NCBI RefSeq assembly: GCF_001421505.1
Contig: NZ_LMKL01000009.1
Coordinates: forward strand, 1 to 64,000
Length of the DNA stretch: 64,000 nt
DNA from: Sphingomonas sp. Leaf17
GTDB taxonomy: Bacteria > Pseudomonadota > Alphaproteobacteria > Sphingomonadales > Sphingomonadaceae
Reading direction: 5' to 3'
Below, in pieces: positions 16,820-25,147 of this stretch (position 1 is its first letter; every line of letters starts with the position of its first letter). Both the position numbers and the translations under genes were made by a program. The notes beneath the pieces are model-generated. The model did no database searches, was not told the DNA's origin, and was given only the letters and a program-made list of their open reading frames with translations.

Positions 16820-17161
16820 TTAAGCGGCCAAGTCCTGGTCCACGGTCGGCATTGCCCCCAACGGCTTTTCATAGCCGCCACCGACCGCGACGGTGCGCAG
16901 GCCCATCTCGGTCTTAACATGGTCCAGCTGCCGATGCGCATCGACAAGACACCCGCGAGCCTCAACGATCAGGCGAAACGCCTGCATCGTACTGGCTAGC
17001 GCATCCTGCCCGACCACCGCGGACATACGCGCGGTCAGGCGCGCGACCGGCAAAGCGGCACCCAATTGCGCTGCGGCCGCTACCGCTTCGTCGAAAGCCT
17101 TTTCGGCCGCATGCAAATGAGAAACGACGGTGTTCATCGCCCGGATACGGTCTGATCGCAT
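16820..17161 (-). CDS. Helical hypothetical protein
   Basis: The 113-residue, mostly alpha-helical protein (HAAEKAFDEAVAAAAQLGAA ... MQAFRLIVEARGCLVDAHRQ) has no named domain. The ATG at 17161 has a GGAG 9 bases upstream; an ATG at 17137 is a second choice. It lies between a LuxR-type regulator and the membrane/MarR pair on the same strand. Confidence 0.6.
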   Translation of the reverse strand: MRSDRIRAMNTVVSHLHAAEKAFDEAVAAAAQLGAALPVARLTARMSAVVGQDALASTMQAFRLIVEARGCLVDAHRQLDHVKTEMGLRTVAVGGGYEKPLGAMPTVDQDLAA

Positions 17162-17220
17162 AGTGTATTGCTCCACGACGCATGACGTCGCGGCCCCTGT
17201 CTCGGAATTGGCCCATGCGG

Positions 17221-17691
17221 TTAGATGAGCCGGCTTAGGGCCTCGAGACCACTCACGAGGATGCCGAACCCAATCGCCACACCGACGGTCAGAATGCCGA
17301 TCCACATGAGACGCTGCGCTGGTGAGAGCGTATTCGTCGCAAAGCGATCGGTGGGAACTGGCATGCCGGACAATGGGGTCTGCGCCATCCTGCCGTCATA
17401 CCGGCTTTCCGCCGTCAGGCCCCCTCCATCCTCGACGATCGGTGCATCGGGCATTGCCGGTGACGGGGGCACCAACGGCGGGGGTACTGGCCTGCCCTGC
17501 TCGCCGAACACAGATCGTGCCGCTTCCTTGCGGCTGGACAGGCCGAGCCGCTGCAGCGCGTTTTTGACGTGCATGTCGACCGTCTCAGGCGACAGGCCAA
17601 GCTCGCGCGCAATTTCCTTCGTTTCATACCCGCGATGCACCCAATGCAGGCACTCGCGCTGACGTTCAGTCAGCCTGATTGCGGTGTCCAC
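17221..17691 (-). CDS. LuxR-type HTH protein with C-terminal membrane anchor
   Basis: The 156-residue protein begins with a GerE/LuxR DNA-binding domain (about 5-60: LTERQRECLHWVHRGYETKE, then LGLSPETVDMHVKNALQRLG). A Pro-rich linker follows, and a single C-terminal transmembrane helix (LMWIGILTVGVAIGFGILVS). It lacks a receiver or ligand domain. A membrane-tethered regulator with the HTH at the N terminus would read a signal at the membrane. It is the first gene of a leftward set of four. Confidence 0.85.
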   Translation of the reverse strand: MDTAIRLTERQRECLHWVHRGYETKEIARELGLSPETVDMHVKNALQRLGLSSRKEAARSVFGEQGRPVPPPLVPPSPAMPDAPIVEDGGGLTAESRYDGRMAQTPLSGMPVPTDRFATNTLSPAQRLMWIGILTVGVAIGFGILVSGLEALSRLI

Positions 17692-17887
17692 GGATCAACG
17701 CGTCCTTCTGCCATTTTGGACGGACTATACCCGGAGCATTTGTCCACGCCAGACGGTCAGTATGATCAGATGACAGGACTGGGAATGATTCGCGCTAGCG
17801 CTGTTCGCCGCACTAACCCGGGTCAAACCCCGGATGGTTGTGGCCCGATGTCATATGTGCTGATCTATCAGCAGGAGGCGGCATTCG

Positions 17888-18019
17888 ATGAACACCGAAG
17901 ACGACGCGAAACGTATGACCGATGCCGAGTTGCTCCAAGCCTTCGAGCAAACGACGGGCAGGGGTTCGGACGCCGAAGTCCTGCTGGCGGAAATCCAACG
18001 CCGCAAGCTCGATATTTAA
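17888..18019 (+). CDS. Small acidic hypothetical protein (43 aa)
   Basis: The 43-residue frame (MNTEDDAKRMTDAELLQAFE...) has a strong AGGAGG 9 bases before its ATG. Its TAA overlaps the next ATG as TAATG. The MTDAELLQAFE helix and the charged composition suggest a small regulator or adaptor. No family is certain. Confidence 0.6.
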   Translation: MNTEDDAKRMTDAELLQAFEQTTGRGSDAEVLLAEIQRRKLDI

Positions 18020-18141
18020 TGGCGCGCGATTGGCCACACCCGCTTGATCCGCCACCTTCGCGAGCCTCCCGTAATTGGTTGCGTGTTGAGATACTGCTCA
18101 TTGCCACCGCGATCTTCCTGACGGTGTTGGGCTTTGTGTAA
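18019..18141 (+). CDS. Small single-span membrane protein (40 aa)
   Basis: The 40-residue protein has a polar, Pro-rich N terminus (MARDWPHPLDPPPSRASRNW) and one transmembrane helix (VEILLIATAIFLTVLGFV). It starts in a TAATG overlap with the gene before, and its stop overlaps the SRAP gene by 8 bp. Function unknown. Confidence 0.6.
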   Translation: MARDWPHPLDPPPSRASRNWLRVEILLIATAIFLTVLGFV

Positions 18142-18781
18142 CCGTGCCCGCAATGCGGATGAGCCAGAAACCTTGCTCGAGCGATTTGGTAGCGATTGGC
18201 TGGCCGAGAAGCCGATGGACAATCGGTTTGACCCGAAAGAACTGCGCCCGTTCGGTCGGGCCTATGTCGTGCGGAACGAGGGTGATCGCCGCGGTCTGGA
18301 CGTGATGGAGTGGGACGTCCTGGCAGGCCAAGCGAAGCAGGCCGGGCGCAAGGTGGCGCAAACCAACGTCCGTACGCTTCACCTGCCTCAATGGCGTTCG
18401 CTCGTCAGCGATCCGGCAAACCGGTGCCTGATCCCGCTGACCGAGTTCTGCGAATGGGCCCGTCAGCCGACCGACCTTGGCGACGGAAAGAAGCCGCTAA
18501 AGGGTGAAATGTGGTTCGCGGTCACCGACCAGCCTGTTTTTGCCGTCGCCGGGTTCTGGCGGACTGTCGGCGACCAACGTTATTTCGCGATGGTGACGTG
18601 CGACGCCAACGACTTGGTTGCGCCGATCCATCCCAAAGCGATGATCACTATTTTGTGCCCGGACGATCACGATCGCTGGCTTACGGGCGGGTATGACGAC
18701 GTGCTCGCGTTACAGCGGCCCTACCCGTCGGACTTGATGACGGTGCGCGGTCCGGTCTTCCCAACGCGACGCGCCGGGTAG
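18134..18781 (+). CDS. SRAP peptidase (YedK/HMCES type)
   Basis: The 215-residue protein is a SOS-response-associated peptidase. The family uses an N-terminal Cys2, freed by removal of Met, to form a covalent bond with abasic sites in single-stranded DNA. The sequence gives Met-Cys-Asn-Arg only if translation begins at the TTG at 18134, so the catalytic Cys decides this start. Other family blocks are visible: FGRAYVVRNEG, NVRTLHLPQW, RCLIPLTEFCEWA and IHPKAMITIL. Its role is protection of damaged DNA, which suits the umuDC genes nearby. It overlaps the small membrane gene by 8 bp. Confidence 0.9.
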   Translation: MCNRARNADEPETLLERFGSDWLAEKPMDNRFDPKELRPFGRAYVVRNEGDRRGLDVMEWDVLAGQAKQAGRKVAQTNVRTLHLPQWRSLVSDPANRCLIPLTEFCEWARQPTDLGDGKKPLKGEMWFAVTDQPVFAVAGFWRTVGDQRYFAMVTCDANDLVAPIHPKAMITILCPDDHDRWLTGGYDDVLALQRPYPSDLMTVRGPVFPTRRAG

Positions 18782-18836
18782 GCCGAATCCGCCTGAAACG
18801 AGGGAGCCATGCGTGAACGGCACGGCTCCTTGAGGA

Positions 18837-19466
18837 TCATTTAGCGGGAGGCGTTGTCGGCGCGACAGGCACGGCCATCGGCGCAGCGCCGACGACAAAA
18901 GCCAGCGTCACATCCTCGTCGATAAACCCTGCGACCGGTGCCCCAACTGGAATCTGTGCGCTCGTGCCTGAGATGAAGAATCCGGCCACAGGCAAGACGG
19001 CGATAGCACCCACGACACCGGCCGTCCCGGTCGTGCCCTTGTCGTCGAGCTGACCGGACAAACGGATGCTGCGATCACCAACACGAACGTAAAGCAAACG
19101 CGCGCCGATCCGCCCCGACTTGCCCCACATCCCCTTGTTGCGCACGTCGGTTATTTCGCCGACCGCTGTCGAGCCGGCGGGAATAACAATCCGGCCATCA
19201 ACGCTGACCGGTGCCGCCACCTCCAGATTGAAGCGCTGTCCGACGCGCAGCAATTTGCCCTTGGTCGTTAGGCCCTCTGCCATTTTCAGCGGTACGGACG
19301 TTCCACTGCGCAAGACAGCGACCGACGAAGATGTCATCGGGGAAGTAGGCAGAGCGCTTGTCGACAAAGGTGCCGTCTGTGTCGGTAGCAACGCGGTAGT
19401 CTGTCCATGAGCCTGGCTCGCGATCAGAACCAGCGCGGACGCAACTGCGCAAAGCATCGTTTTCAT
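18837..19466 (-). CDS. Secreted hypothetical protein
   Basis: The 209-residue protein has a signal peptide (MKTMLCAVASALVLIASQAHG). The mature part is beta-rich (PVSVDGRIVIPAGSTAVGEI) with a hydrophobic Gly-rich stretch near residues 145-165. An AGGGGGG ribosome site precedes the ATG. Similar periplasmic proteins of unknown function occur across sphingomonads. Confidence 0.7.
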   Translation of the reverse strand: MKTMLCAVASALVLIASQAHGQTTALLPTQTAPLSTSALPTSPMTSSSVAVLRSGTSVPLKMAEGLTTKGKLLRVGQRFNLEVAAPVSVDGRIVIPAGSTAVGEITDVRNKGMWGKSGRIGARLLYVRVGDRSIRLSGQLDDKGTTGTAGVVGAIAVLPVAGFFISGTSAQIPVGAPVAGFIDEDVTLAFVVGAAPMAVPVAPTTPPAK

Positions 19467-19663
19467 ATTATCCCCCCTCTATCCAGCCGCCCCCGGCCGG
19501 TAGATGCAAAGAGGTGTCAAATGCCCCGAGCGGTCAATCCTAAATCCGAGCCAGCTTAAACGGTCGCCCGTCTTTTACGTACAATCATTCGCTCGATTCC
19601 CAGTTCGTCGATGCGACGTTTGTCGCCGATCGGCGTTTGGAACGGCGGATCAAGGAGACACCG

Positions 19664-19894
19664 ATGTCTGACGAAATTGCCATCAATGCACGCCGACGCG
19701 AAATTGCGAGCGAACACCTGCTGTTCAAGATGATGGAATATACCGAGGCTAAGCACCCTGGGCTGCTGGATTTCATGGAACAGAGCCTGGATCACGTCGG
19801 CGATCCCGCCAATGACGAGACGAAGGACGACCAAGCCGTTCGCGACATCGCGTCACGCATGATCGCCGGTGCCCGCAAGCAAGGCATGAGCTAA
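19664..19894 (+). CDS. Small hypothetical protein
   Basis: The 76-residue charged helical protein ([20 protein letters not shown]) has an AAGGAG ribosome site 6 bases before the ATG. Its stop codon overlaps the convergent umuC stop. No family is assigned. Confidence 0.65.
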   Translation: MSDEIAINARRREIASEHLLFKMMEYTEAKHPGLLDFMEQSLDHVGDPANDETKDDQAVRDIASRMIAGARKQGMS

Positions 19895-21159
19895 GCCCGC
19901 ACGGTCGGAACCTCCGCAATGCTGGTCGTCCACGCCGGCGACCGCATTTCCGACCGCATCTTCCACTCGCGCTTGAACCCCTGCGACGCCGTCACCGCCG
20001 TCCAGGTACCGAACCTTCCGTTGATCGCGTCGAGCGCGCTCATGAGTCGATCGCGCTTGCCCGTGTCATCCTCGAACAGCGTGAGCGGCCGCTTTTTCTC
20101 CGGCAGCAGATCGTCGAGCATAATGCCGGCCTTCGTGTAGGCATAGCCATCGCGCCAGGCCTTCTCCGCACCACGCCGCGCGGCCGCGATCAACTCAAGG
20201 CTGTCGCTTGTCATCGGGTGAAGCGTCACCATACGCGATGCGCTGTATTGGGGGCGATCGGGCTTGTGCTTGTTCGTATGGAAGAACGCAGTCAGCCGGG
20301 CTGCGACCAGCCCGTGCGATCGTAGCTTCTCCCCAGCCCGCAATGCGTATTGCGAAAGCGCGCCCATCATCTGCTCGAAGTCGCATACCGGCGTCCCAAA
20401 CGACCGCGTGACCGCCATGCCCTTCCGCCGCGGTTCGACCGCCTCGACCGCATTGGACGGCACGCCGCGCAGCTCGGCAACCAATCGCTCCAATACGACG
20501 GTCCCGATACCCCGCGCCTGCTTCATCGGAATATCCCGCAAGGCGGCGGCGGTATGGATTCCCAGGTCGCCCAGCTTCCGTGCGGTCGCGCCACCGACAC
20601 CCCACACGTCGCCAACCGCGAACGTGTGCATGACGTCCCGGCGTGTTGCCTCGTCGCGCAGGTCCGCGACCCCGCCGAACCGGACGTCCTTCTTCGCCGC
20701 GGCGTTTGCCAGCTTCGCAAGCGTCTTCGTTTCGGCAATGCCCACGCAGGTCGGGATAGTCGTCCACTGCTGAACCTGAGTACGCATCGCATGGGCGTGG
20801 GCGACAAGATCGCGCCCCTCAAAGCCCGCCAGGTCGAGGAACGTCTCATCGATCGAGTATATCTCAACGTCTCGGGCAAACGGTTCGCAGGCTGCCAGAA
20901 CCCGGCGCTGCATGTCGCCATACAGGGCATAGTTCGACGACCGGACTTGGATGCCGTGCTGTCGAACCTTGTCGCGCAGGTGGTGGATTGGATCGCCCAT
21001 TTTTATGCCAAGCGCCTTAGCCTCGGCGGATCTAGCGATCGCACAGCCGTCATTGTTGGACAGGACAATGACCGGCACACCGACGAGGCTGGCGTCGAAC
21101 GCGCGCTCACACGATACGTAGTAATTGTTGCAGTCGATAAGGGCGATTGGCGTGCTCAT
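19891..21159 (-). CDS. umuC: Y-family DNA polymerase V subunit
   Basis: The 422-residue protein is a UmuC-type translesion polymerase. The palm carries [16 protein letters not shown] near residue 6 and [10 protein letters not shown] (catalytic Asp-Glu) near residue 100. Helix-hairpin-helix and little-finger regions follow, then a UmuC C-terminal domain ([16 protein letters not shown]). It copies past DNA lesions with UmuD'. It is the last gene of a three-gene operon and overlaps umuD by 4 bp (ATGA). A LexA box stands before the operon. Confidence 0.95.
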   Translation of the reverse strand: MSTPIALIDCNNYYVSCERAFDASLVGVPVIVLSNNDGCAIARSAEAKALGIKMGDPIHHLRDKVRQHGIQVRSSNYALYGDMQRRVLAACEPFARDVEIYSIDETFLDLAGFEGRDLVAHAHAMRTQVQQWTTIPTCVGIAETKTLAKLANAAAKKDVRFGGVADLRDEATRRDVMHTFAVGDVWGVGGATARKLGDLGIHTAAALRDIPMKQARGIGTVVLERLVAELRGVPSNAVEAVEPRRKGMAVTRSFGTPVCDFEQMMGALSQYALRAGEKLRSHGLVAARLTAFFHTNKHKPDRPQYSASRMVTLHPMTSDSLELIAAARRGAEKAWRDGYAYTKAGIMLDDLLPEKKRPLTLFEDDTGKRDRLMSALDAINGRFGTWTAVTASQGFKREWKMRSEMRSPAWTTSIAEVPTVRA

Positions 21160-21623
21160 GCCATCTTGCGGGCGACGCCAACGACCACGCCCCAGATTTC
21201 GACATGCTCGTCGACCAGAATGTCGGCGAAACCTTCGGCTTCCGGCACGAGCCAATGACGGCCATCGACAAAGCGCAGGCGCTTCAATGTCCGGTCGCCA
21301 TGCACCAGCGCTACGACGATGGCCCCCGCCCGCGGCTTCTTGGCGCGGTTGACGACAATCAGATCGCCATCGTTGATCCCGGCCCCGGACATAGACTGCC
21401 CGTCGACACGCATGATGTAGCTTGCGGCGGGGTGCTCGACGAGCCACGCGCCCAGATCGATCGGCTCCTGCATGTCATCCTGCGCCGGCGACGGAAACCC
21501 GGCAGGCGTATCGCACAGGAAGAACGGCACCTCGTGGGAGGCCAGTTCGAACGGGACGTCGTGTAGAGTCAGCTCAGGCGTCACGGCCTTGGGTGTCGGC
21601 CGAAACAGCTTTAGCGTTCCCAC
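21156..21623 (-). CDS. umuD: LexA-like self-cleaving protein UmuD
   Basis: The 155-residue S24-family protein has a cleavage-type Ala-Gly (TPAGFPSP, about residue 41-42). The catalytic Ser is in GQSMSGAGI and the Lys in RTLKRL. RecA filaments trigger its self-cleavage to UmuD', the partner of UmuC. The stop of the gene before it is immediately adjacent to its start. Confidence 0.93.
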   Translation of the reverse strand: MGTLKLFRPTPKAVTPELTLHDVPFELASHEVPFFLCDTPAGFPSPAQDDMQEPIDLGAWLVEHPAASYIMRVDGQSMSGAGINDGDLIVVNRAKKPRAGAIVVALVHGDRTLKRLRFVDGRHWLVPEAEGFADILVDEHVEIWGVVVGVARKMA

Positions 21624-21827
21624 CTACAGGATCGCGGCAAGCAGGAGCTGTTCGTTTCGGGCTGCCAGCACCGCTCGGGCGTCCTGAGCCGCACCAACCG
21701 CCTGCCTATAATGCACTGTGCCGAACCGTTCTGCCTGATCGAAGCTGACGGGTGCCCATTCTTCGGTTGGATACACGTTCTCGTAGATGGCGCGGGCAGC
21801 CGCGCGCAATTGCAGATCGTGATCCAT
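21624..21827 (-). CDS. Small hypothetical protein leading the umuDC operon
   Basis: The 67-residue helical protein (MDHDLQLRAAARAIYENVYP) has no recognised domain. A GGAGG stands 5 bases before the ATG at 21827. Its stop is directly next to the umuD start, and the LexA box lies 76 bp upstream, so it is the first gene of the SOS operon. Confidence 0.65.
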   Translation of the reverse strand: MDHDLQLRAAARAIYENVYPTEEWAPVSFDQAERFGTVHYRQAVGAAQDARAVLAARNEQLLLAAIL

Positions 21828-21902
21828 CGCATCCTCCAACCGTGTCGAATCACCGCGAGGCGGCGTGGTCCATAGCTAGGCCCATCGTTCGATGATTCGC
21901 AA

Positions 21903-21917
21903 GAACATTGCAGGAAC
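21903..21917. promoter_or_regulatory. LexA box of the umuDC operon
   Basis: GAACATTGCAGGAAC is an exact GAAC-N7-GAAC site, the alphaproteobacterial LexA consensus read from the other strand. It lies in the 136-bp gap between the leftward umuDC operon and a rightward gene at 21964, so it could repress both. A third GAAC follows after 4 bp. Confidence 0.8.
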
Positions 21918-21963
21918 ATCCGAACGATGCGATGCAGGCCAGGATGATTCGAAGGACCGCTAC

Positions 21964-22197
21964 ATGACCCAAGACGACGACGAGCAGATCCCGGCAATGC
22001 CGTTCGGCCGATGGTTGCTGACGCAGCGCGACAGAGGCGATTGGGTTGACGGGATCGCGGATGCGGCTCGTGCTGACCGGACTTTCCCCAAGGATGGCGA
22101 CCCCGAGGCGGTGCGCGGCCACCTTCGCAAACAGCAGGCCGATGGCGATGCGTTCGCGGCGATCGACGATGCCGAGAGCGACTGGATGGCGGCCTGA
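21964..22197 (+). CDS. YozE SAM-like family protein
   Basis: The 77-residue protein has the YozE SAM-like pattern MPFGRWLLTQRDRGDWVDGI followed by FPKDGDPEAVRGHL. The family is small and helical, with unknown function. A GAAGGA ribosome site precedes the ATG at 21964. It is divergent from the SOS operon and shares its control region. Confidence 0.8.
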   Translation: MTQDDDEQIPAMPFGRWLLTQRDRGDWVDGIADAARADRTFPKDGDPEAVRGHLRKQQADGDAFAAIDDAESDWMAA

Positions 22198-22200
22198 AGA

Positions 22201-22611
22201 ATGCTGATCGCCACGTTGATTGCTGCCGCCGCCCTGCCGTCCTTCACGTGCGACGTCGTCCGCGTCCATGACGGCGATGGACCGCTGTGGTGCCGATCGG
22301 GACAGCGAATCCGTGTCGCTGGGATCCAGGCTCCGGATTTCGAGAGCGCCGAACCGTGCCGCCGACCTGATGCCCGGCGCGCGAATTACACCTGCGATGA
22401 CCGGGCCGCCGAGCGAGCGCGGCGCATTATGTCCGGCCTGACGCTCGGCAAGCGTTTGTCCTGCCAGCCGACCGGCAAGAGCTACAGCCGCATCGTTGCA
22501 CGCTGCACGTTACCGGACGGGCGGTCGTTGTCCTGTGCCGCAATCGCGGCGGGTGCTGCGGTGCGCTGGGAACGGTACTGGCGGCAGTATGGAATGGGTG
22601 AATGCCGGTGA
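22201..22611 (+). CDS. Secreted thermonuclease-family protein
   Basis: The 136-residue protein has a short signal peptide (MLIATLIAAAALPSFTC) and a staphylococcal-nuclease fold: VVRVHDGDGPLW, GQRIRVAGIQAPDFE, and SRIVARCTLPDG. The metal-binding DGD and two Arg are visible. The usual catalytic Glu of the family's PE motif is Asp here (PDFE). Six or more Cys suggest disulfides in the periplasm. It starts 3 bp after the YozE-like gene. Confidence 0.8.
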   Translation: MLIATLIAAAALPSFTCDVVRVHDGDGPLWCRSGQRIRVAGIQAPDFESAEPCRRPDARRANYTCDDRAAERARRIMSGLTLGKRLSCQPTGKSYSRIVARCTLPDGRSLSCAAIAAGAAVRWERYWRQYGMGECR

Positions 22612-22621
22612 GCTTTGATTG

Positions 22622-22876
22622 CTATAGCAATCCTGCAACACGCGCCTTCTGCAAAGCCGCCTCCTCGCCATCGATGAGGCTCTTGGCCAGCCAAACCGTC
22701 TTCCTTTCACGACGCTCGGCAATGTACTCGACTGCTCGCCCCTCCTGAGTTGCCGCAAGAAATTCCGGCGTTGCCGACCATCCGCGCCCGCTGGCGATCT
22801 CACCCTCCAAGGCTGCGGCGAGAGATTGCTGGTTGTAATCGTCCACGGCGTGGCCACCTGGCCAATAGATCGCCAT
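22622..22876 (-). CDS. Hypothetical protein
   Basis: The 84-residue protein (MAIYWPGGHAVDDYNQQSLA) is Ala/Glu-rich and mostly helical. It starts 3 bp after the stop of the larger gene 22880-23755 on the same strand, so the two form an operon. No domain is recognised. Confidence 0.6.
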   Translation of the reverse strand: MAIYWPGGHAVDDYNQQSLAAALEGEIASGRGWSATPEFLAATQEGRAVEYIAERRERKTVWLAKSLIDGEEAALQKARVAGLL

Positions 22877-22879
22877 GAA

Positions 22880-23755
22880 CTACGAATCGTGGTCCGCGAT
22901 GTGCCTCGCCCATTCCGCCGCGCGTTCGCTGTCGATCTGCAAAGCAGACTTGGCGTCGTCTTCCTGTGCATCTTCTGCCGGTGAAGGCGGCGGAGCGACA
23001 GAAGCCTCCAACAAAATAGCGGACGCTTCAGCATCAACTATCACGGCCTCGCCCGGAGCGGTGTCATCCTGATCCGGCGCATCGTCGTTCGCCACGCTTG
23101 TAGCGGCGACGACTTCCAGGTCGAACCGGTAATAGACGGGATCGCTGTGCTTGACTGATGGCGGCGCTATTCCCGGCCGCGATCGTGTCACAGTGTGCCC
23201 GCCGCTCGGCATAATCAACTCGCGGCCCGCATAGAGGCCGAAGACCCCCGGAAGCGGTGAATTGACATCGCCTCCGTCGCGATCTGATGCATCCCACAGG
23301 ATCAGGTCGGACAGGACGCCGATCGTCTCAGGTTTCAGCAGATCCAGCATCGCGGGTGTTACGCCGTGATCGTACAACTGTGCGAACAGGCGACGAACCT
23401 GGGGATGGTACTTCGTTGCGACCCGCTTCTGTTCCTCCTCGTCATGACGCTCCCATACGGACTTGGTTTCATCCCGGCGTTCACGCGCGATCATCAGCGA
23501 CGCGGCCAGCGTGAGCATCTGCGGTCCCACCTCCTCCCACTCGGCGCGGAGCGAGGCGTATTCCTGCTGCGCCCGTTCCGCTGACTTGGGGAGCGGACTG
23601 GTGTGCCCCTCCGGATGCTTCAACGCCGTCCCGAGGTAAGACTGCGCGTATCGGTCGCTGCCCCGCTGGCGTTCCCACTCGGCGCGTTGCGCCCCGACCG
23701 CCGCGATAACTCCAGACACCTTGTTCATCACGGCATTCACATATTTGTCGAGCAT
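22880..23755 (-). CDS. Hypothetical protein with acidic C terminus
   Basis: The 291-residue protein has a helical N-terminal half with likely coiled coil (AQQEYASLRAEWEEVGPQML), a middle domain (HPQVRRLFAQLYDHGVTPAM) and an acidic Ala/Pro-rich tail. A strong GAGGAGG is 4 bases before the ATG at 23755. I cannot name a family. Confidence 0.6.
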   Translation of the reverse strand: MLDKYVNAVMNKVSGVIAAVGAQRAEWERQRGSDRYAQSYLGTALKHPEGHTSPLPKSAERAQQEYASLRAEWEEVGPQMLTLAASLMIARERRDETKSVWERHDEEEQKRVATKYHPQVRRLFAQLYDHGVTPAMLDLLKPETIGVLSDLILWDASDRDGGDVNSPLPGVFGLYAGRELIMPSGGHTVTRSRPGIAPPSVKHSDPVYYRFDLEVVAATSVANDDAPDQDDTAPGEAVIVDAEASAILLEASVAPPPSPAEDAQEDDAKSALQIDSERAAEWARHIADHDS

Positions 23756-23991
23756 AAGACCTCCTCGTTTACGAAGCTCGACAGGGCTTTTAGGAGGGCG
23801 AGTCCTCTGCGCGTCAATTCCTGTTGGCGTTGCTCGTCCCAGAACGAGACGAGCAGGGACAGGAGGCTTGCCGGCCATCAGCGTCACCGCTGAAACGGCG
23901 ATGGCCTGGGCCGCACCTGCGCCCCGCAAAAAGAACTGAAAGAAGTAGGCGCAATACCGCTAATCCGGGCGGGGCCTCAGATTAGCTGCGC

Positions 23992-24015
23992 TGAACGAGA
24001 TGGTGATCTCGTTCA
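23992..24015. repeat. Perfect hairpin in a 488-bp gene-free gap
   Basis: TGAACGAGAT-GGTG-ATCTCGTTCA is a 10-bp perfect inverted repeat with a 4-nt loop. It lies in the gap 23756-24243 between two divergent genes. A second shorter inverted repeat (TGCTCGTC/GACGAGCA) is at 23831-23838 and 23848-23855. No T-run follows, so an operator or small RNA is likelier than a terminator. I see no convincing coding frame in the gap. Confidence 0.5.
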
Positions 24016-24243
24016 CAGTGAAGGGGTTCCGATGCGAAAGGCGCAGCGGTCGCGACCTGCCGGCCGCTCGGATCGGATTGCATAGACGCAATCCTCGGGC
24101 GCCGCTGTTCGCGGCTTTGAAGCAGATCAAGAATCAGTTCAGCGCTATGATGCACAGCGCCAAGTGCGGCACACCCTCCAGGGTTGCCAACTGCCCCGTT
24201 GAAACGGGTCCTTTTGCCCATGGTGGGCATGAGGAAAATGAAG

Positions 24244-24498
24244 ATGAGTAATCCACGGAAATGGCGCGCCAAGGCCCGCACCGGCGCGCCCAACGCACGT
24301 CAGAAGAGAAACGGGTTGTATCTGGACGCCCATCCATTCTGCCACCACTGCCACTGGCGGCTATCTAAAGAAGCGCATCACCGGCTGCCGAAGAAGCACA
24401 AGCTGCGATACGATTGGAGATACATGGAAGCGCTCTGTCGCCGCTGCCACATCGTTGAGCACCAGCAGGCCAAGCTGACGATCGTGATCAACCGCTAG
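24244..24498 (+). CDS. HNH endonuclease-like protein
   Basis: The 84-residue protein has an HNH fold: FCHHCHWRLSKEAHHRLPKK, then MEALCRRCHIVEH. The CxxC pairs would hold a structural zinc and the HH is the catalytic site. Phage HNH proteins often help genome packaging, and others are homing or defence nucleases. The ATG at 24244 was chosen because GAGG stands 9 bases upstream; 24238 is possible. Its end overlaps the convergent XRE gene. Confidence 0.8.
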   Translation: MSNPRKWRAKARTGAPNARQKRNGLYLDAHPFCHHCHWRLSKEAHHRLPKKHKLRYDWRYMEALCRRCHIVEHQQAKLTIVINR

Positions 24499-24730
24499 GA
24501 CTCGAAAGGCGAACCCCTTCTCCGCCGTCAGGGGACGATCCCCCGGCGGCGATGAAGGCAACGCCGGCGTCTGAGAGCGCCGTTATCATACTTTCGACCG
24601 AAGATGCGGCAACAACGCTCCCGCTTTCGAACCGGCGGACCGTTGCCACGCCGATCCCGGCGCGATGCGCCAGATCCTGCGCCGACCAGTCAAGCAAAGC
24701 CCTGGCGGCCCGACATTGCTCAATTCGCAT
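24488..24730 (-). CDS. XRE-family repressor
   Basis: The 80-residue protein is a lambda-repressor-type HTH: CRAARALLDWSAQDLAHRAG, then IGVATVRRFESGSV. It is of Cro or immunity-repressor size. Three GTTC repeats with 10-bp spacing stand just upstream of its start, and it is divergent from the operon that begins at 24868. Autoregulation and control of that operon are likely. Confidence 0.85.
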   Translation of the reverse strand: MRIEQCRAARALLDWSAQDLAHRAGIGVATVRRFESGSVVAASSVESMITALSDAGVAFIAAGGSSPDGGEGVRLSSPSG

Positions 24731-24751
24731 CATCTGATCGCATTTATATCA

Positions 24752-24775
24752 GTTCGCGCTTGTTCGCCACTGTTC
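24752..24775. promoter_or_regulatory. Triple 10-bp GTTC operator upstream of XRE gene
   Basis: GTTC occurs at 24752, 24762 and 24772, each 10 bp apart and each followed by G, so all half-sites face one side of the helix. The same TGTTCG-type pair is found near both ends of the element. The site lies between the XRE gene and the divergent operon. Confidence 0.6.
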
Positions 24776-24802
24776 GTGATGATATGAAAACGATCATCAG
24801 CC

Positions 24803-24838
24803 GGCTGGGTAAGGAGATTAGGCCCTCCAAACCCAGCC
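24803..24838 (+). promoter_or_regulatory. Leader hairpin before the Tat-protein operon
   Basis: GGCTGGGT (24803-24810) pairs with ACCCAGCC (24831-24838). The loop contains GGAG and CTCC that can pair in turn. It lies 30 bp before the ATG at 24868, in the probable 5' leader. It could control translation or be an operator. Confidence 0.4.
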
Positions 24839-24867
24839 TAACCACCACGATCGTAAGGAGATCGAGA

Positions 24868-25143
24868 ATGGCTAAGCACACCCTATCGCCCAACATGCGC
24901 CCGGCCAAGGTTGCCCGCGCGACTTCTTCCATCAGCGCGACAACGGCCTCGGCCGTCGACATGGCACGCCAGCATCTGCGGTCTGGCAACCCAAGCTCAT
25001 ATGCCCGCCTGTTGGCCGGTCAGCATCGCGCGTCCACGGCCCGGCAGCAGGGCGCAATCGAAGCGATCATTGCCGCCGACGCATGTCAGAGCCTGTTCAC
25101 ACGGCACGCCACCAACAGCTGCCTCATGGCGCGGGAGGGCTGA
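24868..25143 (+). CDS. Hypothetical protein, first of XRE-linked operon
   Basis: The 91-residue protein is basic and Ala/Ser-rich (MAKHTLSPNMRPAKVARATS), with no recognised domain. AAGGAG stands 9 bases before the ATG. An in-frame ATG at 24784 would start inside the control region and has no ribosome site. The next gene begins 5 bp after its stop. Confidence 0.55.
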   Translation: MAKHTLSPNMRPAKVARATSSISATTASAVDMARQHLRSGNPSSYARLLAGQHRASTARQQGAIEAIIAADACQSLFTRHATNSCLMAREG

Positions 25144-25147
25144 TCCA

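Noticed and set aside
24000..24251. An 83-codon frame in the gap before the HNH gene
   Set aside because: Its ATG lies inside the perfect hairpin, it has no ribosome site, and its sequence has no protein-like pattern.
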